A DNA stretch of 64,000 nucleotides, taken from PALSA-1004 sp041483135 (GTDB lineage Bacteria; Pseudomonadota; Gammaproteobacteria; Burkholderiales; SG8-41). A program made the translations under genes and the position numbers. Below, piece after piece: positions 51,042 to 58,904 of this stretch (within the stretch, counting starts at the first letter, position 1; every line of letters begins with the position of its first letter). The notes under the pieces are model-generated. The model did no database searches and was not told where the DNA came from. It saw only the letters and a list, made by a program, of their open reading frames with translations. The DNA lies in contig JBGPFE010000020.1 of NCBI GenBank assembly GCA_041483135.1, forward strand, positions 3,586 through 67,585, read 5' to 3'.

Positions 51042-51431
51042 TTAAATACGACGGCGCTTCGGCGCACGGCATCCGTTATGCGGGACAGGCGTGACGTCAG
51101 CGATACTGGTGATCTTGAATCCGACCGCGTTCAGCGCGCGCAGCGCCGACTCGCGGCCCGGTCCCGGGCCCTTGATGCGGATCTCGAGATTTTTCACGCC
51201 GCATTCCTGGGCGAGCTTGCCGGCGCGCTCGGCGGCGACCTGCGCCGCGAACGGCGTGGACTTGCGCGAACCTTTGAAGCCCGCCGAGCCGGTCGTCGCC
51301 CATGACAGCGCGTTACCCTGGCGGTCGGTGATGGTTACGATGGTGTTGTTGAAGGAAGCGTGTATGTGCGCGATGCCTTCCGCGACATTCTTCTTTACCT
51401 TCTTGCGAACCCGGGTGTTTGCTTTTGCCAT
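51042..51431 (-). CDS. rpsK: Ribosomal protein S11
   Basis: 129 residues: VRKKVKKNVAEGIAHIHASF NNTIVTITDRQGNALSW, GSRKSTPFAAQVAAERAG and the C-terminal DVTPVPHNGCRAPKRRRI. S11 lines the platform of the 30S subunit near the E site. Length is normal. Confidence 0.98.
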   Translation of the reverse strand: MAKANTRVRKKVKKNVAEGIAHIHASFNNTIVTITDRQGNALSWATTGSAGFKGSRKSTPFAAQVAAERAGKLAQECGVKNLEIRIKGPGPGRESALRALNAVGFKITSIADVTPVPHNGCRAPKRRRI

Positions 51432-51460
51432 TGAGTTTCCTGCTTCCGCTTTAATCGTTG

Positions 51461-51838
51461 TTAGACCGTTACTGCCTTGATAATCTTGATCGCCGCCTTG
51501 CGCGGGCCCTTGCGCGTGCGCGCGTTGGTGCGGGTGCGCTGGCCGCGCACCGGGAGTCCCCGGCGGTGGCGCAAGCCGCGCCAGGTGCCGAGATCCATCA
51601 GGCGCTTGATGTTCATCGAAACTTCTCGCCGCAAATCGCCCTCGAGCGTGAACTTGGCGACCTGCTCGCGCAGTTTGTCCATGTCCGTATCGGACAGATC
51701 CTTGATCTTGGACGTGATCTTGATGCCCGCCGCCACGCAGATGGCGCGCGCGCGGCTGCGGCCGACGCCGTAGATCGCCGTCAGCGCGATTTCCGTGTGC
51801 TGATGATTCGGAATGTTTACCCCACCAATACGGGCCAT
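51461..51838 (-). CDS. rpsM: Ribosomal protein S13
   Basis: 125 residues: ARIGGVNIPNHQHTEIALTA IYGVGRSRA and the C-terminal tail GTWRGLRHRRGLPVRGQRTR TNARTRKGPRKA. Located in the 30S head, contacting 50S bridges. First gene of the alpha operon; its own promoter lies 76 bases upstream. Confidence 0.98.
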   Translation of the reverse strand: MARIGGVNIPNHQHTEIALTAIYGVGRSRARAICVAAGIKITSKIKDLSDTDMDKLREQVAKFTLEGDLRREVSMNIKRLMDLGTWRGLRHRRGLPVRGQRTRTNARTRKGPRKAAIKIIKAVTV

Positions 51839-51913
51839 ATCGCTCTACCTTTTATGCTGAAAACGTACGCTGAAACGAGTGCCAAAACGCCTGCTAAAAA
51901 TAGCAAACCGGAG

Positions 51914-51942
51914 ATTATAACCTGTTAATTTGCATCAGTAAA
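51914..51942 (-). promoter_or_regulatory. Sigma70-type promoter of the alpha operon
   Basis: On the minus strand TTTACT, a 17-base spacer and an exact TATAAT, ending 76 bases before the rpsM start and beginning just after the rpmJ stop. Position matches the alpha-operon promoter seen in other proteobacteria. Confidence 0.75.
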
Positions 51943-51958
51943 TACCAAAATTACGCCA

Positions 51959-52072
51959 TCAGCCCTGACGCTGCTTGTGGCGCGGGTCCTTGCAGATCAC
52001 GCGCACCACGCCTTTGCGGCGGATGATCTTGCAGTTGCGACAAACCTTTTTCACCGAAGCCCGTACTTTCAT
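51959..52072 (-). CDS. rpmJ: Ribosomal protein L36
   Basis: 37 residues: KVRASVKKVCRNCKIIRRKG then VVRVICKDPRHKQRQG. The zinc ligands Cys, Cys, Cys and His are all present (C10, C13, C26, H31 approximately). Standard length and position after infA in the spc operon. Confidence 0.97.
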   Translation of the reverse strand: MKVRASVKKVCRNCKIIRRKGVVRVICKDPRHKQRQG

Positions 52073-52087
52073 TGCAAACTCCTTTAT

Positions 52088-52172
52088 TGGCTGTCAGCGG
52101 TCAGTTTTCAGCAAAACCCGCGCTGCTGCGCCGCGGTAACTAAAGCTGAACGCTGAGTGCTGATAGCTGAAT
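52088..52172. repeat. GCTGAAC word repeat between infA and rpmJ
   Basis: GCTGAAC-GCTGAGT-GCTGATA-GCTGAAT repeats with a 7-base period; the other arm, GCTGTCAGCGGTCAGTTTTC AGC, is its complement in the same period. Such an element inside the spc operon may influence rpmJ expression. Confidence 0.8.
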
Positions 52173-52185
52173 GCTGCTTCACCAC

Positions 52186-52404
52186 TCACTTGGCGCGGAA
52201 CACGATGCGGCCGCGCGTCAAATCGTACGGCGTCAAGTCCACCGTTACCTTGTCGCCGGGCAGGATGCGGATGTAATGCATGCGCATCTTGCCGGAAATA
52301 TGGCCGAGCACAATGTGGCCGTTTTCCAGCTTGACCCGGAATGTTGCGTTGGGCAGGGTTTCCACAATCTCGCCCTGCATCTGTATCGTTTCTTCTTTCG
52401 CCAT
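52186..52404 (-). CDS. infA: Translation initiation factor IF-1
   Basis: 72 residues, the standard length, from MAKEETIQMQGEIVETLPNA; FRVKLENGHIVLGHISGKMR MHYIRILPGDKVTVDL is the OB fold. ATG lies three bases after the secY stop. In betaproteobacteria infA commonly lies between secY and rpmJ. Confidence 0.97.
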   Translation of the reverse strand: MAKEETIQMQGEIVETLPNATFRVKLENGHIVLGHISGKMRMHYIRILPGDKVTVDLTPYDLTRGRIVFRAK

Positions 52405-52406
52405 TC

Positions 52407-53738
52407 TCAACGTGTCGGAAATACGCCGCCGCCCTTGAAGTTCGCCTTCTTGAGCAGGCTTTCATACTGGTGGCTCATGGCATAGGCCTGCACCTGCGAC
52501 ATGAAGTCCATCGTCACCACCACGATAATCAGCAAACTGGTGCCGCCGAAATAAAACGGCACGCTCTTCCACACGATCAGGAATTCGGGCAGCAGGCACA
52601 CCAGCGTAACGTAAACCGAGCCTACCAGCGTGAGGCGCAGCATGATCTTCTCGATATAGCGCGCGGTCTGCTCGCCGGGCCGGATGCCGGGCACGAAAGC
52701 GCCGCTTTTCTTAAGATTATCGGCGGTTTCCTTCGGGTTGTACATCAGCGCGGCGTAAAAAAAGCAGAAGAAAATGATCGCCGCGGAATACAGGAACACG
52801 TAAATCGGCTGCCCGGGGTGCAGCGTCGCGGCGATGTTGGATAGCCAGCGCATGTTCTCGCCGGTGCCGAGCCAGCCGGCAAGGGTGGCCGGGAACAGGA
52901 TGATGCTGGAAGCGAAAATCGGCGGGATCACGCCCGACATGTTGAGTTTCAACGGCAGGTGCGACGACTGCCCGCCATAGACCTTGCGCCCGACCTGGCG
53001 CTTGGCGTAATTGACGAGGATCCTGCGCTGGCCGCGCTCGACGAAGCACACCACCGCGGTGACACCGACCACCAGTGCCGCGATGAAAAACACCGTCAGG
53101 ATCGAGAACGCGCCGGTGCGCTGCAACTCGAGCGTGCCAACGACCGCATTGGGCAGCCCCGCGGCGATGCCGGCGAAAATGATCAGCGAAATGCCGTTGC
53201 CGATGCCGCGCTCGGTGATCTGCTCGCCGAGCCACATCAGGAATATGGTGCCGGTCACCAGCGTGATCATGGTCGTCAGCCGGAATGCAAGTCCGGGATC
53301 GAGCACGAGGCCCTTCTGACCCTGCTCGAATGCAATCGCGATGCCCAGGCCCTGGAACAACGCGAGCGCCGCGGTGCCGTAGCGCGTGTATTGGGTGATC
53401 TTGCGGCGCCCCGCCTCGCCCTCTTTCTTGAGCGCTTCGAGCGTCGGCGACACGACCGTCATCAACTGCATGATGATGGACGACGAGATGTAAGGCATGA
53501 TCCCGAGCGCGAAAATCGTGAAGCGCGACAGCGCGCCGCCCGAGAACATGTTGAACATGTCGAAGATACCGCCGCGCTGCTTGTTGAACAGTTCGGCGAG
53601 CTGGACCGGATCGATGCCCGGCACCGGGATGTGCGCGCCGATGCGGAACACGATCAGCGCGCCGAGCAAAAACAACAGGCGACGCTTGAGGTCGCCCATC
53701 TTGCCCTGCATGCTCAGCATTGAATCCTGATCAGCCAA
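52407..53738 (-). CDS. secY: Protein translocase subunit SecY
   Basis: 443 residues with ten membrane helices; GIMPYISSSIIMQLMTVVSP and RRKITQYTRYGTAALALFQG are the SecY signatures, and LPLKLNMSGVIPPIFASSII L is the periplasmic/TM7 region. Forms the export channel with SecE and SecG. Normal length; starts two bases after rplO stops. Confidence 0.98.
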   Translation of the reverse strand: MADQDSMLSMQGKMGDLKRRLLFLLGALIVFRIGAHIPVPGIDPVQLAELFNKQRGGIFDMFNMFSGGALSRFTIFALGIMPYISSSIIMQLMTVVSPTLEALKKEGEAGRRKITQYTRYGTAALALFQGLGIAIAFEQGQKGLVLDPGLAFRLTTMITLVTGTIFLMWLGEQITERGIGNGISLIIFAGIAAGLPNAVVGTLELQRTGAFSILTVFFIAALVVGVTAVVCFVERGQRRILVNYAKRQVGRKVYGGQSSHLPLKLNMSGVIPPIFASSIILFPATLAGWLGTGENMRWLSNIAATLHPGQPIYVFLYSAAIIFFCFFYAALMYNPKETADNLKKSGAFVPGIRPGEQTARYIEKIMLRLTLVGSVYVTLVCLLPEFLIVWKSVPFYFGGTSLLIIVVVTMDFMSQVQAYAMSHQYESLLKKANFKGGGVFPTR

Positions 53739-53740
53739 TT

Positions 53741-54445
53741 TTATTCCGCCGGTTTGGTTTTCTTGGTGTTGGATTTTGCCTTGCCGGCCTCAGCTTTGGG
53801 CTCCGCCTTGGCTTTGGTTTCGGCTTTGGGAGCCTTGGCCTTGGCTTCCGCTTTCGCTTCGGCTTTGGTTTCTGCCACGGCCGCGGCTTTGGCTTTTTCT
53901 TCAGCTATGGTCGCAGCCGTCGTGGCGGCCCGCACCTTGGCCCTGGCCGTCGCATCGGCCCTCGCCGCGACTTTCTTGCCCTGCTTGGTGGAGGCCGCGT
54001 CGGCACGTGCCGGCATCTCAACCGCGCCTCCCGCAGCTTCAACCGCAGCTCTCGCGCCTTTTGAAGTCAGCAGGCCATGCAGCGTGACCTTGCGCTTGAT
54101 CTCGCCTGAAACAATCACTTTCGCCGACAGCGCCTGGATCGGCACCACGCCGGCTTCTTTCAGCGCGAGTATGTCGATGGTGTCGAGTTTGAGCTTGTTC
54201 AAATCCGACAGGCGCACTTCGGCGGTATCGTCGCGCGTCGGGGATACGAAACCGCGTTTGGGAAGTCTGCGCTGCAGCGGCATCTGCCCGCCTTCGAAAC
54301 CGATTTTGTGAAAGCCGCCGGCACGCGCTTTCTGCCCCTTGTGGCCAAGTCCGGCGGTCTTGCCGGTGCCGCTGCCGATGCCGCGGCCAACGCGTTTTTT
54401 CGCGTGCTTGGCACCGGCTGCCGGCTTAATCGTGTTGAGTTGCAT
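53741..54445 (-). CDS. rplO: Ribosomal protein L15 with a long C-terminal tail
   Basis: 234 residues. Residues 1-145 are ordinary L15 (KRVGRGIGSGTGKTAGLGHK GQKAR, GGQMPLQRRLPKRGF). L15 normally ends near here; this protein continues about 90 residues of Ala/Lys/Glu (AETKAEAKAEAKAKAPKAE), predicted disordered or helical. The frame is uninterrupted and followed directly by secY, so the tail is real coding sequence. Confidence 0.96.
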   Translation of the reverse strand: MQLNTIKPAAGAKHAKKRVGRGIGSGTGKTAGLGHKGQKARAGGFHKIGFEGGQMPLQRRLPKRGFVSPTRDDTAEVRLSDLNKLKLDTIDILALKEAGVVPIQALSAKVIVSGEIKRKVTLHGLLTSKGARAAVEAAGGAVEMPARADAASTKQGKKVAARADATARAKVRAATTAATIAEEKAKAAAVAETKAEAKAEAKAKAPKAETKAKAEPKAEAGKAKSNTKKTKPAE

Positions 54446-54643
54446 TTAGCCCTCGCACTTCAGGAGGTAACTGACTTTGTTGAGCATGCCGCGCGTGGCC
54501 GGATTATCGATCACCTGGACCGAATGGTTGATGCGGCGCAGACCCAGGCCGCGAACCGTCGCGCGGTGCGAACGCATGGTGCCGATCAGGCTCCTGACCA
54601 GCGTGACTTTGATGGTTTTACCCGCTTGTTTCGCCTTGGCCAT
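54446..54643 (-). CDS. rpmD: Ribosomal protein L30
   Basis: 65 residues: TIKVTLVRSLIGTMRSHRAT VRGLGLRRINHSV matches L30. Its stop is directly followed by the rplO start codon. Normal length. Confidence 0.97.
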   Translation of the reverse strand: MAKAKQAGKTIKVTLVRSLIGTMRSHRATVRGLGLRRINHSVQVIDNPATRGMLNKVSYLLKCEG

Positions 54644-54646
54644 GGC

Positions 54647-55171
54647 TTAGCCCGTGATTTCTTCGACCGTCTTGCCGCGCTTGGCCGCGATCTCGGACGG
54701 CGTGTTCATCGCCTGCAGGCCGTTCAAAGTGGCGCGCACGATGTTGTACGGATTGGTCGAACCGATGCATTTTGCGAGCACGTTGGTCACGCCCATCACC
54801 TCGAAAATAGCGCGCATCGGGCCGCCCGCGATAATGCCGGTGCCGTCGGACGCCGGTTGCATGTAGACGCGCGAAGCGCCGTGGCGGCCGATCACCGCAT
54901 GATGCAAAGTGCCGTTCTTCAGATTGATCTTGACGAGCTTCCGGCGCGCTTCATCCATCGCCTTTTGCACCGCGACCGGCACTTCACGCGCCTTGCCCTT
55001 GCCCATGCCGACGCTGCCGTCGCCGTCGCCGACCACCGTCAGCGCCGCAAAGCCGAGCACGCGGCCGCCTTTCACCACCTTGGTGACGCGGTTGATCGCG
55101 ACCATTTTTTCGCGCAGACCGTCGCTGCGCTGCTCGCCGCCCGACATCTTGTTTGCTTGCAGTTTCGCCAT
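54647..55171 (-). CDS. rpsE: Ribosomal protein S5
   Basis: 174 residues: LREKMVAINRVTKVVKGGRV LGFAALTVVGDGDGSVGMGK, then GGPMRAIFEVMGVTNVLAK. Start after CGGGAACC, a modest ribosome site whose upstream part is the right end of a MITE-like element. S5 acts in translational fidelity. Confidence 0.98.
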   Translation of the reverse strand: MAKLQANKMSGGEQRSDGLREKMVAINRVTKVVKGGRVLGFAALTVVGDGDGSVGMGKGKAREVPVAVQKAMDEARRKLVKINLKNGTLHHAVIGRHGASRVYMQPASDGTGIIAGGPMRAIFEVMGVTNVLAKCIGSTNPYNIVRATLNGLQAMNTPSEIAAKRGKTVEEITG

Positions 55172-55183
55172 AATGGTTCCCGC

Positions 55184-55292
55184 CTAGTGCCGTTCCAACT
55201 TGATTGATCTAATGACCACGAGGATCCTTCTGCTGAATATTGTGCTTCGATCACCCATCATTGATAGCTCGGAATAGTTGGATCGGCACTAG
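55184..55292. mobile_element. 109-bp MITE-like element between rplR and rpsE
   Basis: CTAGTGCCGTTCCAACT (55184-55200) and AGTTGGATCGGCACTAG (55276-55292) are terminal inverted repeats, 16 of 17 bases matching. The right copy supplies the TAG stop codon of rplR (55289-55291). No coding frame inside. It lies in the transcribed operon and could form a stem-loop in the mRNA. Confidence 0.75.
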
Positions 55293-55645
55293 AACTTGAG
55301 CCCGTGCTCACGCGCCGCTTCCGCGAGCGCCTTGACACGACCGTGATATTTGTAGCCGCCGCGGTCAAACGCGACCGCTTCGATGCCGAGCTTCTGCGCT
55401 TTTTCCGCGATGCGTTTGCCGACCTCTGCCGCCGCCTGGACGTTACCGCCGTATTTCACGCTCTTGCGCATCTCCGGCTCGAGCGTCGAGGCGCTCGCCA
55501 GCACTTTGGCGCCGCTGGGGTCGATCACTTGCGCGTAAATGTGGCCGTTCGAGCGGTGCACCGCCAGCCGAGCGACCTGGAGTTCCGCGATTTTGCGACG
55601 GGTTTGCTGCGCCCGGCGCAGCCGCGCTTCATTCTTGTCTTTCAT
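55289..55645 (-). CDS. rplR: Ribosomal protein L18
   Basis: 118 residues: LRRAQQTRRKIAELQVARLA VHRSNGHIYAQVID and GYKYHGRVKALAEAAREHGL KF, ordinary L18 that binds 5S rRNA. The stop codon TAG comes from the inserted element; the normal L18 end RE-x-GLKF is kept. Confidence 0.98.
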   Translation of the reverse strand: MKDKNEARLRRAQQTRRKIAELQVARLAVHRSNGHIYAQVIDPSGAKVLASASTLEPEMRKSVKYGGNVQAAAEVGKRIAEKAQKLGIEAVAFDRGGYKYHGRVKALAEAAREHGLKF

Positions 55646-55654
55646 ATCTCGCCT

Positions 55655-56188
55655 CTACTTCTTCTTGGTCTCTTTGAGGACCACCGCCTCGTTAACATAG
55701 CGCACGCCCTTGCCTTTGTACGGCTCGGGCCGGCGGTAGGCGCGCACTTCGGCGGCAACCTGTCCGACCGCCTGCTTGTCGATGCCCTTGATCACGATCT
55801 CGGTCTGGGTCGGCGTCTCGACCTTGATACCTTTCGGCATCTGGTGCACGACCGGATGCGAAAACCCGAGCGTCAGGTTCAGTTTGTCGCCCTGCGCCTG
55901 CGCGCGGTAGCCGACGCCGACCAGCGTCAGCTTCTTTTCGTAGCCCTTGGTCACGCCGCACACCATGTTCGCGACCAGCGCGCGCACCGTGCCCGACATC
56001 GCATTGGCGGCAGTCGAGTCGTTGGCGACCTTGACCTGCAGCCTGTTCTCGACCTTCTCGACCGTGACCTGCGACGACAAGGACTGTTTCAGCGTGCCGA
56101 GCGGGCCTTTCACCGAAATCTCGCTCGCCGACAGCTGGACTTCGACATTGGCCGGCAATTCGACCGGGGAGTTTCCTATTCTTGACAT
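55655..56188 (-). CDS. rplF: Ribosomal protein L6
   Basis: 177 residues: SRIGNSPVELPANVEVQLSA and KPEPYKGKGVRYVNE-type end (RRPEPYKGKGVRYVNEAVVL). Two L6 domains with normal length. Sits nine bases upstream of rplR. Confidence 0.98.
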   Translation of the reverse strand: MSRIGNSPVELPANVEVQLSASEISVKGPLGTLKQSLSSQVTVEKVENRLQVKVANDSTAANAMSGTVRALVANMVCGVTKGYEKKLTLVGVGYRAQAQGDKLNLTLGFSHPVVHQMPKGIKVETPTQTEIVIKGIDKQAVGQVAAEVRAYRRPEPYKGKGVRYVNEAVVLKETKKK

Positions 56189-56213
56189 CGCTATTCCTCG
56201 CTTGCAGCGTCAA

Positions 56214-56609
56214 CTATGCAACGATGCACAACACTTCGCCGCCGATGCCCAGTCCCCGCGCCTTGCGGTCGGTCATCACGCCCTTCGAGGTCGAAACTAT
56301 CGCCACGCCGAGTCCGTTCATCACCTTCGGTATGTCATCGCTCGGCTTGTAGACGCGCAGGCCCGGGCGGCTCACGCGCTCCAGTTTCTCGATCACCGGC
56401 CGGCCGGCGTAATACTTGAGGCCGACTTCAAGCACCGGCTTGCCGTCCAGCGGGCGCACCGCGAAGTCGTCGATATAGCCTTCGTCCTTGAGGACCTTGG
56501 CGATGGCGGCCTTGACCTTGCTCGCGGGCATCGCGACTGAAACTTTTTCCGACATCTGCGCATTGCGGATGCGCGTCAGCATATCGGCGATCGGATCACT
56601 CATGCTCAT
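56214..56609 (-). CDS. rpsH: Ribosomal protein S8
   Basis: 131 residues from MSMSDPIADMLTRIRNAQMS; VSTSKGVMTDRKARGLGIGG EVLCIVA is the conserved end. Binds 16S rRNA helix 21; in E. coli S8 is the spc-operon regulator. Start chosen at 56609 for homology. Confidence 0.98.
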   Translation of the reverse strand: MSMSDPIADMLTRIRNAQMSEKVSVAMPASKVKAAIAKVLKDEGYIDDFAVRPLDGKPVLEVGLKYYAGRPVIEKLERVSRPGLRVYKPSDDIPKVMNGLGVAIVSTSKGVMTDRKARGLGIGGEVLCIVA

Positions 56610-56623
56610 GGTTTCTTTTGCTC

Positions 56624-56929
56624 CTACCAGCTCGCCTTGATCACGCCGGGAATTTCGCCGCGCATCGCGATGTCGCGCAGCTTGCCGCGGCCGAGGCCGA
56701 ATTTGCGGTACACCCCGCGCGGACGGCCGGTGAGCGCGCAACGGTTGCGCAACCGCACCGGGCTCGCATTGCGTGGCAGCTTCTGGAGCTTCAAGCGCGC
56801 TTCATAGCGGTCCTCTGGGCTCAACTTCTGATCGTTGATGATCGCCATCAACTGCTCGCGCTTGGCGGCGAATTTTTTCACCGTCTTGCGGCGGTTCTGG
56901 TCACGGAGTTTCAAAGCGAGTTTGGACAT
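56624..56929 (-). CDS. rpsN: Ribosomal protein S14
   Basis: 101 residues: SKLALKLRDQNRRKTVKKFA and NRCALTGRPRGVYRKFGLGR GKLRD. Zinc-free long form, as expected for proteobacteria (the Cys4 motif is absent). Confidence 0.98.
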   Translation of the reverse strand: MSKLALKLRDQNRRKTVKKFAAKREQLMAIINDQKLSPEDRYEARLKLQKLPRNASPVRLRNRCALTGRPRGVYRKFGLGRGKLRDIAMRGEIPGVIKASW

Positions 56930-56932
56930 GGT

Positions 56933-57526
56933 TCAGTTCCTGAACGGGAATTTAAATGCCGCCAAGAGCGCCCTGCCTTCCTCGTTGGTTCTGGCGGAGG
57001 TGGTGATCGTGATGTTCATGCCGCGCAGGGCATCGATCTTGTCGTACTCGATCTCGGGGAAAATGATCTGTTCCTTGACGCCGAAATTGAAATTGCCGCG
57101 GCCGTCGAACGACTTCACAGGGATACCGCGGAAATCGCGAATGCGCGGGATCGCAACCGTTACCAGGCGGTCGAGGAATTCATACATGCGCGTGCCGCGC
57201 AGCGTGACCTTGCAGCCGATCGGATAGCCGGAGCGGATTTTGAACACCGCGATCGACTTGCGCGATTTGGTCACGAGCGGCTTCTGGCCGGCTATCTTGG
57301 TCATGTCGGCGACCGCGTTGTCCAAAATCTTCTTGTCATTCACCGCTTCGCCGACGCCCATGTTGAGCGTGATTTTCTCGATGCGCGGGACCTGCATCAC
57401 CGACTTGTAGCCGAACTGCTGCATCATCTGCTTGATCACGTGGTCGCGATAGAGGGATTGCATCCGCGCCTGGGCCGCGGCTGCCATGCCTTTGCTAGTC
57501 TTGGCTGGAGTGGCTGGAGTACTCAT
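56933..57526 (-). CDS. rplE: Ribosomal protein L5 with N-terminal extension
   Basis: 197 residues against the usual 179. The extra N-terminus is MSTPATPAKTSKGMAAAAQA; the canonical part begins RMQSLYRDHVIKQMMQQFGY and includes GIPVKSFDGRGNFNFGVKEQ. The start codon overlaps the rplX stop by four bases, so the extension is real unless an internal ATG is used. Confidence 0.96.
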   Translation of the reverse strand: MSTPATPAKTSKGMAAAAQARMQSLYRDHVIKQMMQQFGYKSVMQVPRIEKITLNMGVGEAVNDKKILDNAVADMTKIAGQKPLVTKSRKSIAVFKIRSGYPIGCKVTLRGTRMYEFLDRLVTVAIPRIRDFRGIPVKSFDGRGNFNFGVKEQIIFPEIEYDKIDALRGMNITITTSARTNEEGRALLAAFKFPFRN

Positions 57527-57840
57527 GCATCGATTACTTCGCCGTTGGATTTGTAGTAGCGCACGCGGCGGCCGTCGTCGAGCAGCTTGGTGCCGATCCG
57601 GTCGGCTTTCTTGGTGGCCGGATTGAAAATCGCGACATTCGACACGTGCAGCGGCATTTCCTTGTCGACGATGCCGCCGGTAGTGCCCTTCATCGGGTTC
57701 GGGCGCTGGTGTTTCTTGACGCGGTTTGCGCCCTCGATGAGCACGTGCTCGAGGTCGACCACGCGCAGCACGGTGCCGCGCTTGCCCTTGTCCTTGCCGG
57801 TGATGACGATCACGTCATCGCCTTTCTTGATCTTGCGCAT
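57523..57840 (-). CDS. rplX: Ribosomal protein L24
   Basis: 105 residues from MRKIKKGDDVIVITGKDKGK RGTV (an ATG two codons earlier, 57846, is also possible). NPMKGTTGGIVDKEMPLHVS NVAIF is typical. Assembly initiator of the 50S subunit. Confidence 0.97.
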   Translation of the reverse strand: MRKIKKGDDVIVITGKDKGKRGTVLRVVDLEHVLIEGANRVKKHQRPNPMKGTTGGIVDKEMPLHVSNVAIFNPATKKADRIGTKLLDDGRRVRYYKSNGEVIDA

Positions 57841-57869
57841 GCTCATTTACCCTCATTTGCCTTCAGCTC

Positions 57870-58238
57870 TTACAGAACTTCCGGCGCGAGCGAAACAATC
57901 TTCATGAAACGCTCAGTGCGCAGCTCGCGCGTTACCGGACCGAAAATGCGGGTGCCGATCGGCTCCAGCTTCGGCGTCAGCAGCACGGCGGCATTGCTGT
58001 CGAACTTGATCATCGAGCCGTCGGAACGGCGTATGCCCTTGGCGGTGCGCACGACCACCGCATCGTAGATTTCGCCCTTCTTGACGCGGCCGCGGGGAGC
58101 CGCGTCCTTCACGCTGACCTTGATCACGTCACCGATGCCGGCGTAGCGGCGCTTCGAGCCGCCGAGCACCTTGATGCACATCACGGCGCGCGCGCCGGTG
58201 TTGTCGGCAACATCCAGGATGGATTGCATCTGTATCAT
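57870..58238 (-). CDS. rplN: Ribosomal protein L14
   Basis: 122 residues, MIQMQSILDVADNTGARAVM CIKVLGGSKRRY, with normal end FMKIVSLAPEVL. First gene of the spc operon; the 205-base gap upstream contains its promoter. Confidence 0.98.
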   Translation of the reverse strand: MIQMQSILDVADNTGARAVMCIKVLGGSKRRYAGIGDVIKVSVKDAAPRGRVKKGEIYDAVVVRTAKGIRRSDGSMIKFDSNAAVLLTPKLEPIGTRIFGPVTRELRTERFMKIVSLAPEVL

Positions 58239-58391
58239 TTTTGCTCTCGATTAAAAGCCGCAACTTTTTTCCAACTTGATCCGCCCGGCAACGTGCCGGC
58301 AGTCAGTCTTGGAACCCGTCCGGGTCAGGTCATCCGCGCCAGCCAAGCCGCTAACGTCAAAATCCGCGGCGCGACGCAACGAAAACGTGTG

Positions 58392-58420
58392 ATTTTACAG
58401 AAAATCCCTATCTATTTCAA
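58392..58420 (-). promoter_or_regulatory. Sigma70-type promoter of the spc operon
   Basis: On the minus strand TTGAAA, a 17-base spacer and TAAAAT (5 of 6 matches in each box), about 150 bases before the rplN start. Its position between rpsQ and rplN equals the E. coli spc promoter. The leader contains ATCAAGTTGGAA, also found ahead of rpsE. Confidence 0.75.
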
Positions 58421-58443
58421 GCGTTTTCAAGCTATGCAGGCAC

Positions 58444-58710
58444 TTAAACCGTGCGCGCCTTCTCGATCAGCTTGGTCACCCGCCAGGCCTTGGTCTTCGC
58501 GAGCGGCCGGCACTCCTCGATCAGCACCGTATCGCCTTCCTTGAACGCGTTCTGCTCGTCATGGGCGTGGTATTTCTTCGAGCGCGTGATGATTTTGCCG
58601 TAAAGCGGGTGTTTGACGCGGCGCTCGACCAGCACCGTCACCGTTTTGTCCATTTTGTCGCTGAGGACGCGGCCGGTCAGCGTACGCTTGTTGCTGCTCG
58701 TTTCAGTCAT
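58444..58710 (-). CDS. rpsQ: Ribosomal protein S17
   Basis: 88 residues: RTLTGRVLSDKMDKTVTVLV ERRVKHPLYGKIITRSKKYH and ECRPLAKTKAWRVTKLIEKA. Typical S17 OB fold. Last gene of the S10 operon. Confidence 0.98.
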   Translation of the reverse strand: MTETSSNKRTLTGRVLSDKMDKTVTVLVERRVKHPLYGKIITRSKKYHAHDEQNAFKEGDTVLIEECRPLAKTKAWRVTKLIEKARTV

Positions 58711-58901
58711 GACTGACGTACCTTTTCGTTAAGGATGGTGCGTACGCGCGCGATGTCGCGGCGCACTTTCCCGATCTGGCTGTTGTTGGTCAGCTGCTGG
58801 GTTGCCACCTGCATGCGCAGGCCGAACTGCGCTTTCAGCAGTTCGTTGAGCTCCTGCTGCAGCTCGGCCGGGCTCTTGGCTCTCAATTCGCTCGCTTTCA
58901 C
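58707..58901 (-). CDS. rpmC: Ribosomal protein L29
   Basis: 64 residues: KASELRAKSPAELQQELNEL and FGLRMQVATQQLTNNSQIGK VRRDIARVRT. Four-base overlap with rpsQ. Docking point for trigger factor near the exit tunnel. Confidence 0.98.
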   Translation of the reverse strand: MKASELRAKSPAELQQELNELLKAQFGLRMQVATQQLTNNSQIGKVRRDIARVRTILNEKVRQS

Positions 58902-58904
58902 GGC

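Noticed and set aside
54308..55207. 299-codon plus-strand frame over the ribosomal genes
   Set aside because: Antisense of rpmD, rplO and rpsE; product is Arg/His/Ala-rich as for shadow frames.
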